In this document: one piece after another, positions 1 to 8,594 of the stretch
How positions within the stretch are numbered: the first letter of the stretch is position 1
Layout: every line of letters starts with the position of its first letter
Origin: Gammaproteobacteria bacterium
Lineage (GTDB): Bacteria; Pseudomonadota; Gammaproteobacteria; Steroidobacterales; Rariloculaceae
Direction: 5' to 3'
NCBI GenBank assembly: GCA_022826245.1
Contig: JAJDVG010000002.1
Span: 79,084-143,083, forward strand
DNA: 64,000 bases
The notes under the pieces: generated by a model
The model's input: the letters and a program-made list of their open reading frames with translations, nothing else
Databases searched by the model: none
Told to the model about the DNA's origin: nothing
Program-made: the position numbers and the translations under genes

Positions 1-519
1 GCCGTATCGACCACACTGCTCGCGACGATGGTCGTGCTGTTCGCCGCTACGACGATGGATACCGGAGTGCGCCTGCAGCGCTACATCATCCAGGAATGGG
101 GCGAGATCTACGGGATCGGAGTGCTCAGGAACGGCGTCGTGTCCACGCTCGTCGCTGTCGGCTGCTGTCTGTTCCTCGCATTCGGCGCGGGCGGCGCGTC
201 GGGTCAGGGGGGACTGATCATCTGGCCGCTGTTCGGGTCGACGAACCAGATCCTCGCGGGGCTCACGTTGCTCGTCATCTCGGTCATGCTGATCAAGCTC
301 GGCCGGCCGGCCCGCTACACGCTGATCCCGATGATGTTCGTGCTGATCACGTCGGCCTGGGCGGCGCTGCTCAAGCTGATCGAGTGGTATCTGGCCGGTA
401 ACTGGCTGCTGGTCGCCATCGACCTGGTCGTGATCGTCACGAGCCTGCTCGTGATTCTCGAAGCGGCGTCTGTGATCGCGCGCTACCGTCGCGACAATCT
501 CGCGTCGGAAACGCTCTGA
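1..519 (+). CDS. cstA: CstA family carbon starvation carrier, C-terminal part (5' end outside window)
   Basis: The frame is open from base 1 to the TGA at 517-519, giving 172 residues, so the start lies to the left. Recognisable CstA features are FAATTMDTGVRLQRY near the beginning and IIWPLFGSTNQILAGLTL around residues 74-91, followed by hydrophobic helices and a short basic tail. CstA proteins are inner-membrane carriers for peptides or pyruvate; which substrate applies here cannot be told. The ATG at 28 is internal, because the same frame upstream still reads like the family (AVSTTLLAT). The gene converges on the next one across a hairpin at 559-588. Confidence 0.9.
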   Translation, partial: AVSTTLLATMVVLFAATTMDTGVRLQRYIIQEWGEIYGIGVLRNGVVSTLVAVGCCLFLAFGAGGASGQGGLIIWPLFGSTNQILAGLTLLVISVMLIKLGRPARYTLIPMMFVLITSAWAALLKLIEWYLAGNWLLVAIDLVVIVTSLLVILEAASVIARYRRDNLASETL

Positions 520-558
520 GCAATCTGCCGGGAGCAGTTCGTAGCGGCGTCCGCTGCC

Positions 559-588
559 GGTCGCGATGCCGGTGCCGGCACGGCGACC
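559..588. terminator. Hairpin between convergent genes, candidate bidirectional terminator
   Basis: GGTCGC (559-564) pairs with GCGACC (583-588), and TGCCGG (567-572) pairs with CCGGCA (575-580), with one two-base internal mismatch. It lies between the cstA stop (519) and the stop of the facing DUF6152 gene (589). There is no good T-run, so intrinsic termination is uncertain. Confidence 0.45.
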
Positions 589-1005
589 TTACTCGTCGTC
601 GGATTCGTCCCGGACACCGCCGCCGAAGACCGCCTCACCGTTCTCGCGGCTGATGCCGCTGGCACGCGCAACCGTGGGCCGGCCGCGCGCCCGGTGACCA
701 CTGACGAGGATCCGGTCGCCGGGTTGCAGGTCGTTGCGCGACCAGCCGTTTCGCATCAGCGAATTGGGGCTCGACAATTCGAAGTCGTATGTGACGGTTT
801 CGCCGTTCTCTTCCACGTCAACGTGGAGCCAGCCGTGCGGGTTCGTCCACTGGATCGAATTCACCACGCCCTCGATCCGGAACGGTTGATTGATGTCGAA
901 CTCCGAAGCGAAGGAATGGTGGGCCGACGACGATGCCGGCAGCAGCCCGGTGACGATGATCAGAGCGCCGCAAGCTGCCACGAAACGAAGAATCGATGCT
1001 GTCAT
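589..1005 (-). CDS. DUF6152 family exported protein (copy 1)
   Basis: A protein of 138 residues with a Sec signal (MTASILRFV... to SSSAHHS, cleavage near residue 28). The mature part begins with the His-His-Ser typical of DUF6152 and carries TNPHGW at 54-59. After this come the GW-x-R-x-x-x-x-PGD block and a HRARG segment. The ATG at 1005 is chosen because it directly begins the signal peptide; longer in-frame starts add arginine-rich sequence. It is the downstream partner of the companion gene at 1062-1910, 56 bases away on the same strand. Function is unknown; the small beta-rich periplasmic fold is inferred from size and pattern. Confidence 0.85.
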   Translation of the reverse strand: MTASILRFVAACGALIIVTGLLPASSSAHHSFASEFDINQPFRIEGVVNSIQWTNPHGWLHVDVEENGETVTYDFELSSPNSLMRNGWSRNDLQPGDRILVSGHRARGRPTVARASGISRENGEAVFGGGVRDESDDE

Positions 1006-1061
1006 GTCCCTTGTCCTCGAAATGTCCGCCATCCGCTCGTCGCGCGCCCGCGCAGCCGTTT

Positions 1062-1910
1062 TCACTCGTCGGAATCGTAATAGTACCGGCTCGACACCTC
1101 GTTCTCGATGCATACGAACTCGATCAGACTCGTGTCGAGCAGAATCCGCTGATTGACACGGACCGTGAACGGTTCCGTGTACGCCATCGGGTCCTCGATC
1201 GTCACATCGATCTCGAGCGTGCCGAAATTCGGCCGGCGGAAACGCTCGGTGATCTTGCCCGACGAGGTCAACGGGCTGCCGTTGTAGTCGAGCCAGACGT
1301 CATCGCGAAAGCCCGTGGTCTCGACGACGAGCGTGTCGCCGTCCCAGTGGCCGACGGAATAGCCGAACCACCACGGCAGGGCATCGCTGCCGGGCAATTC
1401 CCGGCCGTCGAGAAACACCTGCCTCAGACCCGAGTTCGCCTCGTTGATGATCAGCACGAGTTCGGGCGTCTGCACGATTTTTCGCGGCTGCGGGTGCAGG
1501 TGGTAGTGCATGTGACCCATGGGCAGGCAATAGCCGTCGGGGTTGCCGCGCGCCATGTCGTCGATGCGCTCCTGGGTGATTCGGTCGCCCCACTCCGTGT
1601 AGGGCGGATCGAACTGGGCGCCGATATCGAAGAAGTGCGCGACCGGAGGTGAACCTTCCGGCGGATCCGCGTTAGGGCCCCGCCCGAGTTGCCCGTCGAC
1701 GGGTCCGCGGCGCCCGCCTACTGCTTCCCAGATGCCCGACAGATCCGGCCGACCATCGGCCGTCGTCGGAGTCGGGCCTTCGAGATCGGGTTCCCCGTCG
1801 GCTGTCAACGGCACGTTGGGCGTCGGATGCGGCGCCCACTGTGCGAGCGCGGTTCCGGCTCCGAAGGAAAGGGATGCGGTCAAGGCCGCTGCAGACTTCC
1901 AGCCCTTCAC
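1062..1910 (-). CDS. Exported companion protein with WDGDTLVVETTGF core (family I)
   Basis: A protein of 282 residues from a GTG start at 1910 with GGGAG upstream, and a signal peptide ending near residue 23. It has DGEPDLEG (39-45) and DGRPDLSGIW (52-61), apparently a short duplication. Then come a Cys in YCLPMGH (about 127-133), LDGRELPG (168-174), GYSVGHWDGDTLVVETTGF (183-201), an ERFRRP block, a TIEDPMAYTEPF block and a second Cys in FVCIENE near the C-terminus. The two Cys are shared with most family copies in the window and could form a disulfide. I know no assigned function. It is upstream of, and probably co-transcribed with, the DUF6152 gene at 589-1005. Confidence 0.8.
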   Translation of the reverse strand: MKGWKSAAALTASLSFGAGTALAQWAPHPTPNVPLTADGEPDLEGPTPTTADGRPDLSGIWEAVGGRRGPVDGQLGRGPNADPPEGSPPVAHFFDIGAQFDPPYTEWGDRITQERIDDMARGNPDGYCLPMGHMHYHLHPQPRKIVQTPELVLIINEANSGLRQVFLDGRELPGSDALPWWFGYSVGHWDGDTLVVETTGFRDDVWLDYNGSPLTSSGKITERFRRPNFGTLEIDVTIEDPMAYTEPFTVRVNQRILLDTSLIEFVCIENEVSSRYYYDSDE

Positions 1911-2047
1911 AGTTCACTCCCGTATCTACGCATCGTCGCGCATTATGCCCTGATCGGCGGCCCACCGGGGAGACAGTGCCGCGCACGAGCGATCGACTGC
2001 GCGGCGCTCTCCGCTGCAAGCGCCCGTCTGCGACTCACGCGCGCTCG

Positions 2048-2683
2048 TCAGCGCTCGAGCGGGGGCAGCAACGCCTCCCGCCCCGGTGGCAGTTGCTGGT
2101 CGACCGCATTGAGCATGATGCCGACCCTGATGTACTCACCCATGATCGCCATGAGCTGGACCGTGTGCTGATATCCGTAGAGGTCGACCATCTGCTGCCA
2201 GAGCTCGCTGCTGACCGCGTTGTCGCGCAGCAGAGTGCGTCCGAAAGTGATGAACGTGGCGTCCCTGTCCGATAGCCCGGTCACGTCGCGGTCGTACTTG
2301 ACGACGTCGATGACCGATTGCTCGAGACCCTGCCGCAACCCGGCGGGCTCGTGCGCGGACCATTCGAACTGTTGGTCGAACTCGCGCGCTGCGATCAGCA
2401 CGGCAAGCTGAAAGAAACGCGCACCGACAGGACTGCCCTCCCCCGACGGAATCCCGAGATAACGGTCCCTCGGTGCGTAGATCGTCACATGAGGCGGGCC
2501 CGGGCGGGCCTCGAAGTCCGGCCGCTCGGCCAGGTAGCGCCGCCCTTCCTCGTCAAGATCTTCCGGAGTCACGGGAGGCAAGCGCGAGAGCGTCACGGGA
2601 TGAATGTCCGGCGGAAGCTGTGTCTGCGCCTGCGCCGCGACCGACAGCGCAGCAAGAAGCGCCAGGAACAATCGAACGGTCAT
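2048..2683 (-). CDS. Exported carboxymuconolactone decarboxylase-like protein
   Basis: A protein of 211 residues starting at the ATG at 2683, preceded by GGGGGAAAA. The signal peptide ends near AAQAQ. The mature protein has the helical AhpD/carboxymuconolactone decarboxylase pattern: AAREFDQQFEWSAHEPAG followed by GLEQSVIDVV and later YGYQHTVQLMA. It has the Glu...His pair but not the CxxC of peroxidatic AhpD proteins, which fits the decarboxylase-like branch. An exported member is less common than a cytoplasmic one. It may act on ring-derived lactones, but the reaction cannot be fixed from sequence. It stands alone on its strand, with a quinoprotein relic directly upstream. Confidence 0.75.
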   Translation of the reverse strand: MTVRLFLALLAALSVAAQAQTQLPPDIHPVTLSRLPPVTPEDLDEEGRRYLAERPDFEARPGPPHVTIYAPRDRYLGIPSGEGSPVGARFFQLAVLIAAREFDQQFEWSAHEPAGLRQGLEQSVIDVVKYDRDVTGLSDRDATFITFGRTLLRDNAVSSELWQQMVDLYGYQHTVQLMAIMGEYIRVGIMLNAVDQQLPPGREALLPPLER

Positions 2684-2742
2684 GGTTTTCCCCCAGTTCG
2701 CGAAACGATTGAAAATCCAGTCTAGCCAGCGCCTGCCCGACC

Positions 2743-2929
2743 GTCCAGACGCGGCTCGGGACGTCCGTACAGGGGTTTTCCGATCAGCTACGCCGTGGAC
2801 GGCAAGCAGTTCGTCGCCGTATCGACCGGGCTCGGCCGGGGCAGTCCGAGAGGCGTGCCGGCGACGAGCACACCGGAAATCAGCGTGCCCGCCCGCGGGC
2901 ATGCCCTTTGCATGTTTGCCCTGCCGTAG
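2743..2929 (+). pseudogene. Relic of the C-terminus of a PQQ quinoprotein dehydrogenase
   Basis: Read on the plus strand, this stretch gives TRLGTSVQGF. After a one-base shift in the T-run near 2778 it continues with PISYAVDGKQFVAVSTG and ends ...RGHALCMFALP-stop (TAG 2927-2929). About two thirds of the roughly 59 residues match the C-terminus of the quinoprotein at 55380-57512 ([37 protein letters not shown]) by eye. The rest of the gene is absent and the frame is broken, so this is a remnant, not a gene. It marks a deletion or rearrangement between the genes at 2048-2683 and 2954-4036. Confidence 0.8.
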
Positions 2930-2953
2930 CCGGGGTGCGCGTTGACCGCTCCC

Positions 2954-4036
2954 CTACTTCGTCGCCGCTGCCTCGATTTCAGCGGCAAGCTCGATGAAGA
3001 CCTCCGCATACGCCGCGTTGTCGAGCTGGGCCATTGCGAAGTGGCCGCCGCCCTCGAGACCGCGATCCGGAAAATACACCGAACTCGCATCTACGCCGGC
3101 TTGCTGCCAGGCGGCAGCCTGACATGCGATTACCTTGCCTCCATCGACCGGTCCGGATATTGCGCCGAGCCCGTATTCGCTCGCCACGAGTACGACGGGC
3201 ACGTCATCGAAATTGACGAGCCTGCTCGGAGAGTCTCCCTGCATCGGGCAGCCGTCGCGGTCCAGGGCCGCAAAGTCCTCGGGAAGCGCAGGCTCGACCT
3301 GCCAGTCGGCGATCGGCGGCCGGCCGCCGAAGCCTGGCGCGACCGGGTTGCCGCCCGCGGCTTCGAACGCAATGATGCCGACGACGTTTTCGGAGTTGAG
3401 GTCCGGCACGAGGAAAGTGCTGCCGCCACCTGCCGAATGCGAAATGAGTATCGCGGGACCGATCTCGTCGAGCAGGGTAGAAATCGTTTGAGCGGCAATT
3501 GCATTGCCGCAATACGGCGCTGTTGCGGAACTCGCAGACCAATCGACAATTGCGTCGTTGGTCGGAGTCGGCTCGCCGCCCGGCCAGACACTCGCGTCGG
3601 AGGTCGCAAGCCTCGAGATGAACGCGGTATTCGCGCCGCCGACGGCGCCGTCCCCGCAACTCGCGTTGCTCTGCGAGCGGCCGTGACCCGGACGGTCGAC
3701 GACATAGACGTCCCAGCCGTCAGCGACAAAATAGTCGACCCATCCGTCCCGCCCGTCCGGAGTTTCGAGCCAGTCTGTCCCCTGACCGCCACCGCCATGG
3801 ATCAGGACAAGCGGGTAGCGGTGCCGGCTGTCCGCCGGCAGGAGATACTCAACGAACATCGCATTGAGCACATTGAGCGAGCCGTTGTCGCCATCTTCGG
3901 TCGTATGACCGACGAACTTCCACCCGACGTCGCGGAGCACGAGTTCACCGGCTTCGCCGCCCGCGAGCGCGGATCCTGTCGCCGCAACGGCGCCCAGTGC
4001 CGCGCCCGCAAGCAAATTCGTGATTTTCCCGTTCAT
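2954..4036 (-). CDS. Exported alpha/beta hydrolase
   Basis: A protein of 360 residues from the ATG at 4036 (GGAG 9 bases upstream) with a signal peptide ending near ATGSALAGG. Hydrolase landmarks are LVLIHGGGGQGTDW (oxyanion region), DVYVVDRPGHGRS (strand and turn after it), the nucleophile elbow ISHSAGGG (Ser in S-H-S-A-G) and GGHFAMAQ near the end, giving the catalytic His. The substrate is unknown. Similar secreted hydrolases act on esters or lactones. It is a single gene; the facing relic at 2743-2929 and the DUF6152 gene at 4169 flank it. Confidence 0.85.
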   Translation of the reverse strand: MNGKITNLLAGAALGAVAATGSALAGGEAGELVLRDVGWKFVGHTTEDGDNGSLNVLNAMFVEYLLPADSRHRYPLVLIHGGGGQGTDWLETPDGRDGWVDYFVADGWDVYVVDRPGHGRSQSNASCGDGAVGGANTAFISRLATSDASVWPGGEPTPTNDAIVDWSASSATAPYCGNAIAAQTISTLLDEIGPAILISHSAGGGSTFLVPDLNSENVVGIIAFEAAGGNPVAPGFGGRPPIADWQVEPALPEDFAALDRDGCPMQGDSPSRLVNFDDVPVVLVASEYGLGAISGPVDGGKVIACQAAAWQQAGVDASSVYFPDRGLEGGGHFAMAQLDNAAYAEVFIELAAEIEAAATK

Positions 4037-4168
4037 TGATACTGCTCCATGATCTGACAATTGTTTTTTCGTTGTCCCCGGTCGATAGTGCCGAACGCGA
4101 GCGAAACCCCGGCCAGCGAGTTTATCCCGACCGCGCTTGCGTGGCCATGTCCGGCCGCCTGCAGACGG

Positions 4169-4552
4169 CTACTGGAACTCGCGGCCGTCCTCGAGCCTGA
4201 CCCGTCGCAGAAAGTAGACGCCCGGATCTTCGCGAAGCGGAGAACCGATCGCGGTGATCCTCGTCCCGGGCTCGATCATGGCCGGCCGCAAACCCCGGCG
4301 AACGAGCATATTGGCGGGCGCGCCCTCGATGAAGGTAATCGTCTCCTCATCGCCGTTTTCAAGCGTCCGCGTCAATGTCATCGCGATATGCGGATTCTTG
4401 AAATTCAGGGTCTCGACGACGCCTTCGAAGGGAATCTCCTGACTGAAATCGTAGATCGCAAATGAATGGTGCCCGAGTGCGGGCGCCGCGATCATTGCGA
4501 TTACCGCAAGGACCGCAGGCGCGAAGCTCGGACCGCGCGATGCTCTTCTCAT
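4169..4552 (-). CDS. DUF6152 family exported protein (copy 2, divergent)
   Basis: A protein of 127 residues from the ATG at 4552 with GGAG 8 bases upstream. The signal peptide ends at PALGHHSF. It keeps the HHS start, KNPHIA in place of NPH-W, a LVRRGLRPAMIEPGTRI block and a C-terminal RLEDGREFQ. It is the most divergent DUF6152 copy here: the Trp after NPH is missing and so is the ARDGS motif. It is transcribed away from the companion genes at 4760-6480, with a 207-base shared upstream region. Function is unknown. Confidence 0.75.
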   Translation of the reverse strand: MRRASRGPSFAPAVLAVIAMIAAPALGHHSFAIYDFSQEIPFEGVVETLNFKNPHIAMTLTRTLENGDEETITFIEGAPANMLVRRGLRPAMIEPGTRITAIGSPLREDPGVYFLRRVRLEDGREFQ

Positions 4553-4759
4553 CCTCGTTGCTCCGCGGAAATGGGCCGCCAAACGATAACAAGGCGTATC
4601 CCGAAAGACCATAATAGGCGAACGCGCGGCGAGCTTGACGTGATTTGCGCGGCCATGGCTTCTTGCGATAAAAGACTCTCAAGCCACAAGAGACTCCGGG
4701 GGCGCTGCGGCTCGCGTCGTATGCAGCCACCCGCCGAAGCCTGACAGGGGGATTTTTCG

Positions 4760-5500
4760 ATGAACTGCACAAGCATCAGGTCGGTTTTCGCAAGCATGGT
4801 TCTGGTGGCAGCAGGAAGCAGCGCGAATGCGCAGATCGTGGCCGAACCGGATTTCACCGGAATCTGGATGCCGCTGATCGAGAGCGAATCATCGGTCGAG
4901 CGGATCTCCTGGCCGTCTGAACTACCGTATACGGAATACGGGCAGGCGCTCTGGGACGCGTACGCGGCCGAGTTCGACCCGGTAACCGACGATCCGGCAA
5001 GGTTCTGCGTTCATCCGGGCATGCCGAGCTCGATGCTCGGCACGCCGACATTTCCGATCGAGATCTTCCAGCGTCCACACGACCTGACGATCTTCCTCGA
5101 GGCGTATTACCAATACCGAAAGATCTACATCGAAGTCGAGGACCGCGAGCCTCCCGAGCCGATTCTGTCGTCCCGAATGGGCTATTCGACCGCTCATTGG
5201 GAGGACGACACGCTCGTCGTCGAAACGTCCTGGCTCGCCGCACGGGACAAGGGACGCATCGTGATGTCGGCGGATGCGCGCGTCGTCGAGCGCATCCACA
5301 TGGAGATCGATGACGAGGGTCGGCGACTGCTGGTCGACAACATCAGTTTCATCGACCCGATGGTCTACTCCGAACCCATCGACATCCGCGGCATCTGGTA
5401 CTACTCACCGGATACACCGGTCATGGAATACGTGTGCAGCCAGAACATCTATGACGAGCACATCGCAGCAAAGCGCGCGGCCGCTGCAGCCGCGCCTTGA
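4760..5500 (+). CDS. Exported companion protein (family I, short form)
   Basis: A protein of 246 residues; the ATG at 4760 follows AGGGGGA. The signal peptide ends at SANAQ (25). DFTGIW at 31-36 replaces the usual PDLSGIW. The first Cys is in RFCVHPGMP (81-89), the core is GYSTAHWEDDTLVVETSW (141-158), SFIDPMVYSEP follows and the second Cys is in YVCSQN. It ends in an Ala-rich tail. It is the first gene of a same-strand run 4760-6886 (two companion proteins, then a DUF6152 protein), with gaps of 59 and 19 bases that suggest one transcript. Function is unknown. Confidence 0.75.
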   Translation: MNCTSIRSVFASMVLVAAGSSANAQIVAEPDFTGIWMPLIESESSVERISWPSELPYTEYGQALWDAYAAEFDPVTDDPARFCVHPGMPSSMLGTPTFPIEIFQRPHDLTIFLEAYYQYRKIYIEVEDREPPEPILSSRMGYSTAHWEDDTLVVETSWLAARDKGRIVMSADARVVERIHMEIDDEGRRLLVDNISFIDPMVYSEPIDIRGIWYYSPDTPVMEYVCSQNIYDEHIAAKRAAAAAAP

Positions 5501-5559
5501 TGAGCGTGCTCACTTTTCCATAAACTTGCACACTTGCAAACCGTTCAGGAGCAGTTTCC

Positions 5560-6480
5560 ATGACGAAGCTCAACAAGCCTTGTCTTTCGCTCGGCGCCGT
5601 GCTGATCCTCGCTGGCGCCGCGATGCCGCTCGAGCAGTCAGCGGCACAGCGTCAGGCGCCGCCGCCCCCGTCGCCCGAAAAACAGGCGATGATCGACCTC
5701 GGAATCGAGCACGAGACCGCTCGAGGCCTCTATGAGTACTTCAGGAGTGAAGCCGACGGCGACGGTACCCTGGCCTGGGAGGATGTGCCCGACTGGAGCG
5801 GCGTATGGACGCGGGAGACATTCGTGTTCTTCTGGGACGGCGATCAGGGCACCATGGACACGCTGCCGACGGCGAAGCTGACCCCCGAATACGAACGCAG
5901 GCTCATCGAGAAGCTCGACCGCATCGACCAGGGTATCGAATACGACCCGCTGAGTGCGGGCGAACCGGCCGGAATGCCGCGCTGGATCTCGGAGCCGTTC
6001 CTGAAGGACTTCGCCGTCACGCCGCAGCAGACCTGGCTCATCAACGAGATGATGAACGAAATCCGCCGCGTCTACACCGACGGCCGCGACCATCCGCCGT
6101 CCGAAGACGCCTACCCGCTCTGGCTCGGCGATTCGATCGGATTCTGGGATGAAGACCGACTCGTCATTCATACCAACCAGATGCGCGACGGGCAGTACCA
6201 GCGCATTCAGCCGGAATACACCGACCAGGTCGAAACCGTCGAGATCTGGCAGAAGACGGCCGACGACACGATCGAGGTCGACATCTGGGTCTACGACCCG
6301 CCGGTTCTCGTTGAACCTTGGTACACTAGACAGGTTTTCAAGAAGCTGACCAATGACGATAACGGGCTCAGGATTCGCTATTGGCACTTCAACGAGAACC
6401 AGAACAACGCCGTGTTCGAGACCGACGAAGGCAGTTCGGACTTCGCTGACTTCACGTTCACGGACCAGGACGACAACTGA
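5560..6480 (+). CDS. Exported companion protein (family I, diverged)
   Basis: A protein of 306 residues from the ATG at 5560, preceded by CAGGAG. The signal peptide ends near QSAAQ (30). DWSGVW is at 78-83, after a longer than usual N-terminal insert that includes a DGDGT stretch. Later come RVYTDGRDHPP (170-180), the core DSIGFWDEDRLVIHTNQM (191-208), and an acidic C-terminus. The first conserved Cys of the family is absent, so a family disulfide is not possible here. It is followed after 19 bases by DUF6152 copy 3. It is recognisable only through the shared core, so family membership is less certain than for its neighbours. Confidence 0.65.
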   Translation: MTKLNKPCLSLGAVLILAGAAMPLEQSAAQRQAPPPPSPEKQAMIDLGIEHETARGLYEYFRSEADGDGTLAWEDVPDWSGVWTRETFVFFWDGDQGTMDTLPTAKLTPEYERRLIEKLDRIDQGIEYDPLSAGEPAGMPRWISEPFLKDFAVTPQQTWLINEMMNEIRRVYTDGRDHPPSEDAYPLWLGDSIGFWDEDRLVIHTNQMRDGQYQRIQPEYTDQVETVEIWQKTADDTIEVDIWVYDPPVLVEPWYTRQVFKKLTNDDNGLRIRYWHFNENQNNAVFETDEGSSDFADFTFTDQDDN

Positions 6481-6499
6481 CGGTCAGGAGAAATCAACC

Positions 6500-6886
6500 A
6501 TGAAGATCAAGTTGGCAGTGACACTCGCGAGCGCGGTTCTCGTTGCAACGACAGCGCTCGCCCACCACTCGACGGTCATGTTCGACGAGGAACGGGAAGT
6601 TACCGTGACGGGCGTCGTCAAGGAATTCCAGTACACGAATCCACATTCGTGGCTGCTCGTCGACGTCACGAACGAAGACGGTTCGGTCACGACCTGGGGC
6701 TTCGAGGCCGAGGGCCCGAGCACGCTCATGCGGGCAGGTATCCGCAGAAGCGATTTCTCGCCCGGCACTGAGCTTACGATCACCGGGCATCCGATGAGGG
6801 ACGGACGTCCCGGCGCGGCGTGGTTGCACGCGACCCGCGGCGATGGCACTGAATTCGATCCGCGCTCCGGGTTTGCGATCCGCTAG
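6500..6886 (+). CDS. DUF6152 family exported protein (copy 3)
   Basis: A protein of 128 residues. The ATG at 6500 is preceded by AGGAG at 6486-6490, which decides the start over longer in-frame options. The signal peptide MKIKLAVTL... ends at ALAHHS (HH at 22-23). TNPHSW at 46-51 is followed by an LLVDVTNEDG strand, GPSTLMRAGIRRS, PGTELTITGHPMRDG and a short tail. It is the last gene of the 4760-6886 run; a strong hairpin (6912-6950) follows. Confidence 0.85.
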   Translation: MKIKLAVTLASAVLVATTALAHHSTVMFDEEREVTVTGVVKEFQYTNPHSWLLVDVTNEDGSVTTWGFEAEGPSTLMRAGIRRSDFSPGTELTITGHPMRDGRPGAAWLHATRGDGTEFDPRSGFAIR

Positions 6887-6911
6887 ATCAAGCGCGCTTT
6901 CGCCACTCAAC

Positions 6912-6950
6912 ATACGGCGGCTCCGGTACGCGCTACCGGAGCCGCCGTAT
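6912..6950. terminator. Perfect 17-bp hairpin, bidirectional terminator
   Basis: ATACGGCGGCTCCGGTA (6912-6928) pairs perfectly with its complement at 6934-6950 around a CGCGC loop. It sits between the stops of two convergent genes (6886 and 6955). No long T-run is present on either side, but stem length and placement make termination the best reading. Confidence 0.75.
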
Positions 6951-6954
6951 TCCG

Positions 6955-8271
6955 TCAGGCCACGGAATGTCCGCGTTCGAATGCCGGCGCGACGATCTGC
7001 GGACCGGAGCGTAGATGCAGGTCGCGCTGCGGATACGGAATTTCGATGCCCTCTGCCTTGAACTTGTCCCAGATGCGAAGCAGCACTGCGCTCTTCACGT
7101 TCGTTACACCGTTGTGCGCATCGGCGATCCAGAACCGGACCTGCAGATCGACCGAGCTGTCGCCAAACCCGACGAGCAGGCACTTGGCGACCGGATCGTC
7201 GAGCACACGATCGACACCCGCTGCTGCTTCCGTGCACAGTTCGATCGCCCGTTTGACGTCGGAGTCGTAATGCACGCCGACATCGAGCTTCAGGCGCGTT
7301 CTGTTGTTCGTATGCGTCCAGTTCTCCACGTGTTCGGAAATCAGCGTCTCGTTCGGAATCAGGTGTTCCACGCCGTCCCGCGTCACCACCGACACGTAGC
7401 GGCCGCCGAGCGCCGTGACCCAGCCATAGGTGCCTGAGACGGCAATCACGTCACCCGGTTTGATCGACTTGTCGAGCAGCAGAATCACGCCGCTGATCAG
7501 GTTGCCGATGACCTTCTGAAGACCGAAACCGATACCGAGGCCGATTGCGCCGCCGACGACCGCGAGCGCCGTCAGGTCGATGCCGACGCTGTCGATCGCG
7601 ATCAGGATCGCAAGGCCGATCAGCACGATCTTCAGGGACTTCGCGAACAGCACCTGAACGGACGGCGAGAAGGCCTGAATGCTGCGAATCCGGGCTTCGA
7701 GGACGCGCGTCAGATACATCGCGATCCACAGCAGCACGGCCAGTGCGAGCGTCGACTGGACCACCGTGTACAACGATATCCTGAGTTCGCCAAGCGTGAT
7801 CGCGATCGAATCGAGCACGGTGATCGTCGGTTGCAGAAGATCGAGGATGTTGAGCGCGGCGATCGACCATGCGACGAGCGTGAAAGCCCTCGACCACACC
7901 TCGTTCCTGGCAAGCTGCGACACGAACCGTATCGCGACCCAGGCCGTCAGGAGGCTCGCCACGGTGATGAGCAATCGATCCGGCCAGCTCATCGTGCTTG
8001 CGGTCGCGATCGCCAGCCACAGCAAGGCAAGCCAGATCAGCGGAAGCTTCAATGGCCTGGAAATATCGATCACTCGTGCCGCTCCGGGCCTGGACCTCTG
8101 AGTGTCGAGCAACGGCCTCAGACGCCGGGAGATCCACAGGGCGATACCCCATGCGGCGACGATGACCGCAAGCTGTACGGCGCTGTCGAGCACCAGCACA
8201 TTGACCACTGTCCATTCGTACGCAAGATTGGCGAGCTCGATTAGCCGCTCAGCCGAAAACAGGTCGTTCAT
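6955..8271 (-). CDS. MscS family mechanosensitive ion channel
   Basis: A protein of 438 residues. The N-terminal two thirds hold about five to six hydrophobic helices. The pore helix and beta-domain block reads GGAIGLGIGFGLQKVIGNLI, then LLDKSIKPGDVI, LGGRYVSVVTRDG and LIPNETL. The C-terminal cage region runs to residue 438. It belongs to the medium-length MscS class (E. coli MscS is about 286 residues), with extra N-terminal helices. The role is release of solutes on osmotic downshock. It stands alone, between the hairpin at 6912 and the repeat-bearing gap at 8272. Confidence 0.92.
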   Translation of the reverse strand: MNDLFSAERLIELANLAYEWTVVNVLVLDSAVQLAVIVAAWGIALWISRRLRPLLDTQRSRPGAARVIDISRPLKLPLIWLALLWLAIATASTMSWPDRLLITVASLLTAWVAIRFVSQLARNEVWSRAFTLVAWSIAALNILDLLQPTITVLDSIAITLGELRISLYTVVQSTLALAVLLWIAMYLTRVLEARIRSIQAFSPSVQVLFAKSLKIVLIGLAILIAIDSVGIDLTALAVVGGAIGLGIGFGLQKVIGNLISGVILLLDKSIKPGDVIAVSGTYGWVTALGGRYVSVVTRDGVEHLIPNETLISEHVENWTHTNNRTRLKLDVGVHYDSDVKRAIELCTEAAAGVDRVLDDPVAKCLLVGFGDSSVDLQVRFWIADAHNGVTNVKSAVLLRIWDKFKAEGIEIPYPQRDLHLRSGPQIVAPAFERGHSVA

Positions 8272-8594
8272 TTGCCGTCACTCCGTTTGGCCATCCACGA
8301 ACGTCGGTCAGTCTAACCCGCATGTCTTGTCCTGGGTCGGGGAGTCGCGCGGTCATGCGGGGAGGCGCATTGCGCGCCGCTTGAAACACGCCGTGAATAC
8401 ATCCCTGTAGGCTCCGCGCGCGCATCCCTGCGCGCGAGGGTTTCAAGCGGCGCGCAATGCACCTCCCCTTGGTTTGTCGCGGATTGGGGCCGGAACCTGT
8501 GACGCTGGTGACGGCGTGTGAGTACGCGCCTCACCTGCACGCTTGTCGAGCGCGTGAAGGACCCGCTGGTGGGTGGAGTAAGGCGAGGCTGGTG
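8272..8594. other. Intergenic stretch holding an inverted-repeat element
   Basis: A 323-base gap between two minus-strand genes. The middle (8359-8468) is the dispersed palindromic element described separately. In the 126 bases right of it I see only a small hairpin (GTGAG and CTCAC around 8518-8534). In the 87 bases left of it, upstream of the channel gene, I see nothing definite. No coding sequence is supported. Confidence 0.6.
8359..8468. repeat. Dispersed palindromic element, copy 1
   Basis: Two 28-base arms (8359-8386 and 8441-8468) are complementary with a single mismatch. They enclose a 54-base core that contains GTGAATACATCCCTGTAGGC and a CGCGCG-CATCCCTG-CGCGCG hairpin. The core recurs at 35815-35864 with few changes, and the right window end holds a partial flank. 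The arms differ in sequence between copies yet stay self-complementary. It resembles intergenic palindromic repeats of gammaproteobacteria; a role in mRNA 3'-end stability is possible. Confidence 0.8.

Noticed and set aside
2788..3090. Minus-strand open frame over the quinoprotein relic
   Set aside because: It is Arg-rich with no signal peptide or motif and overlaps both the relic and the hydrolase gene end.
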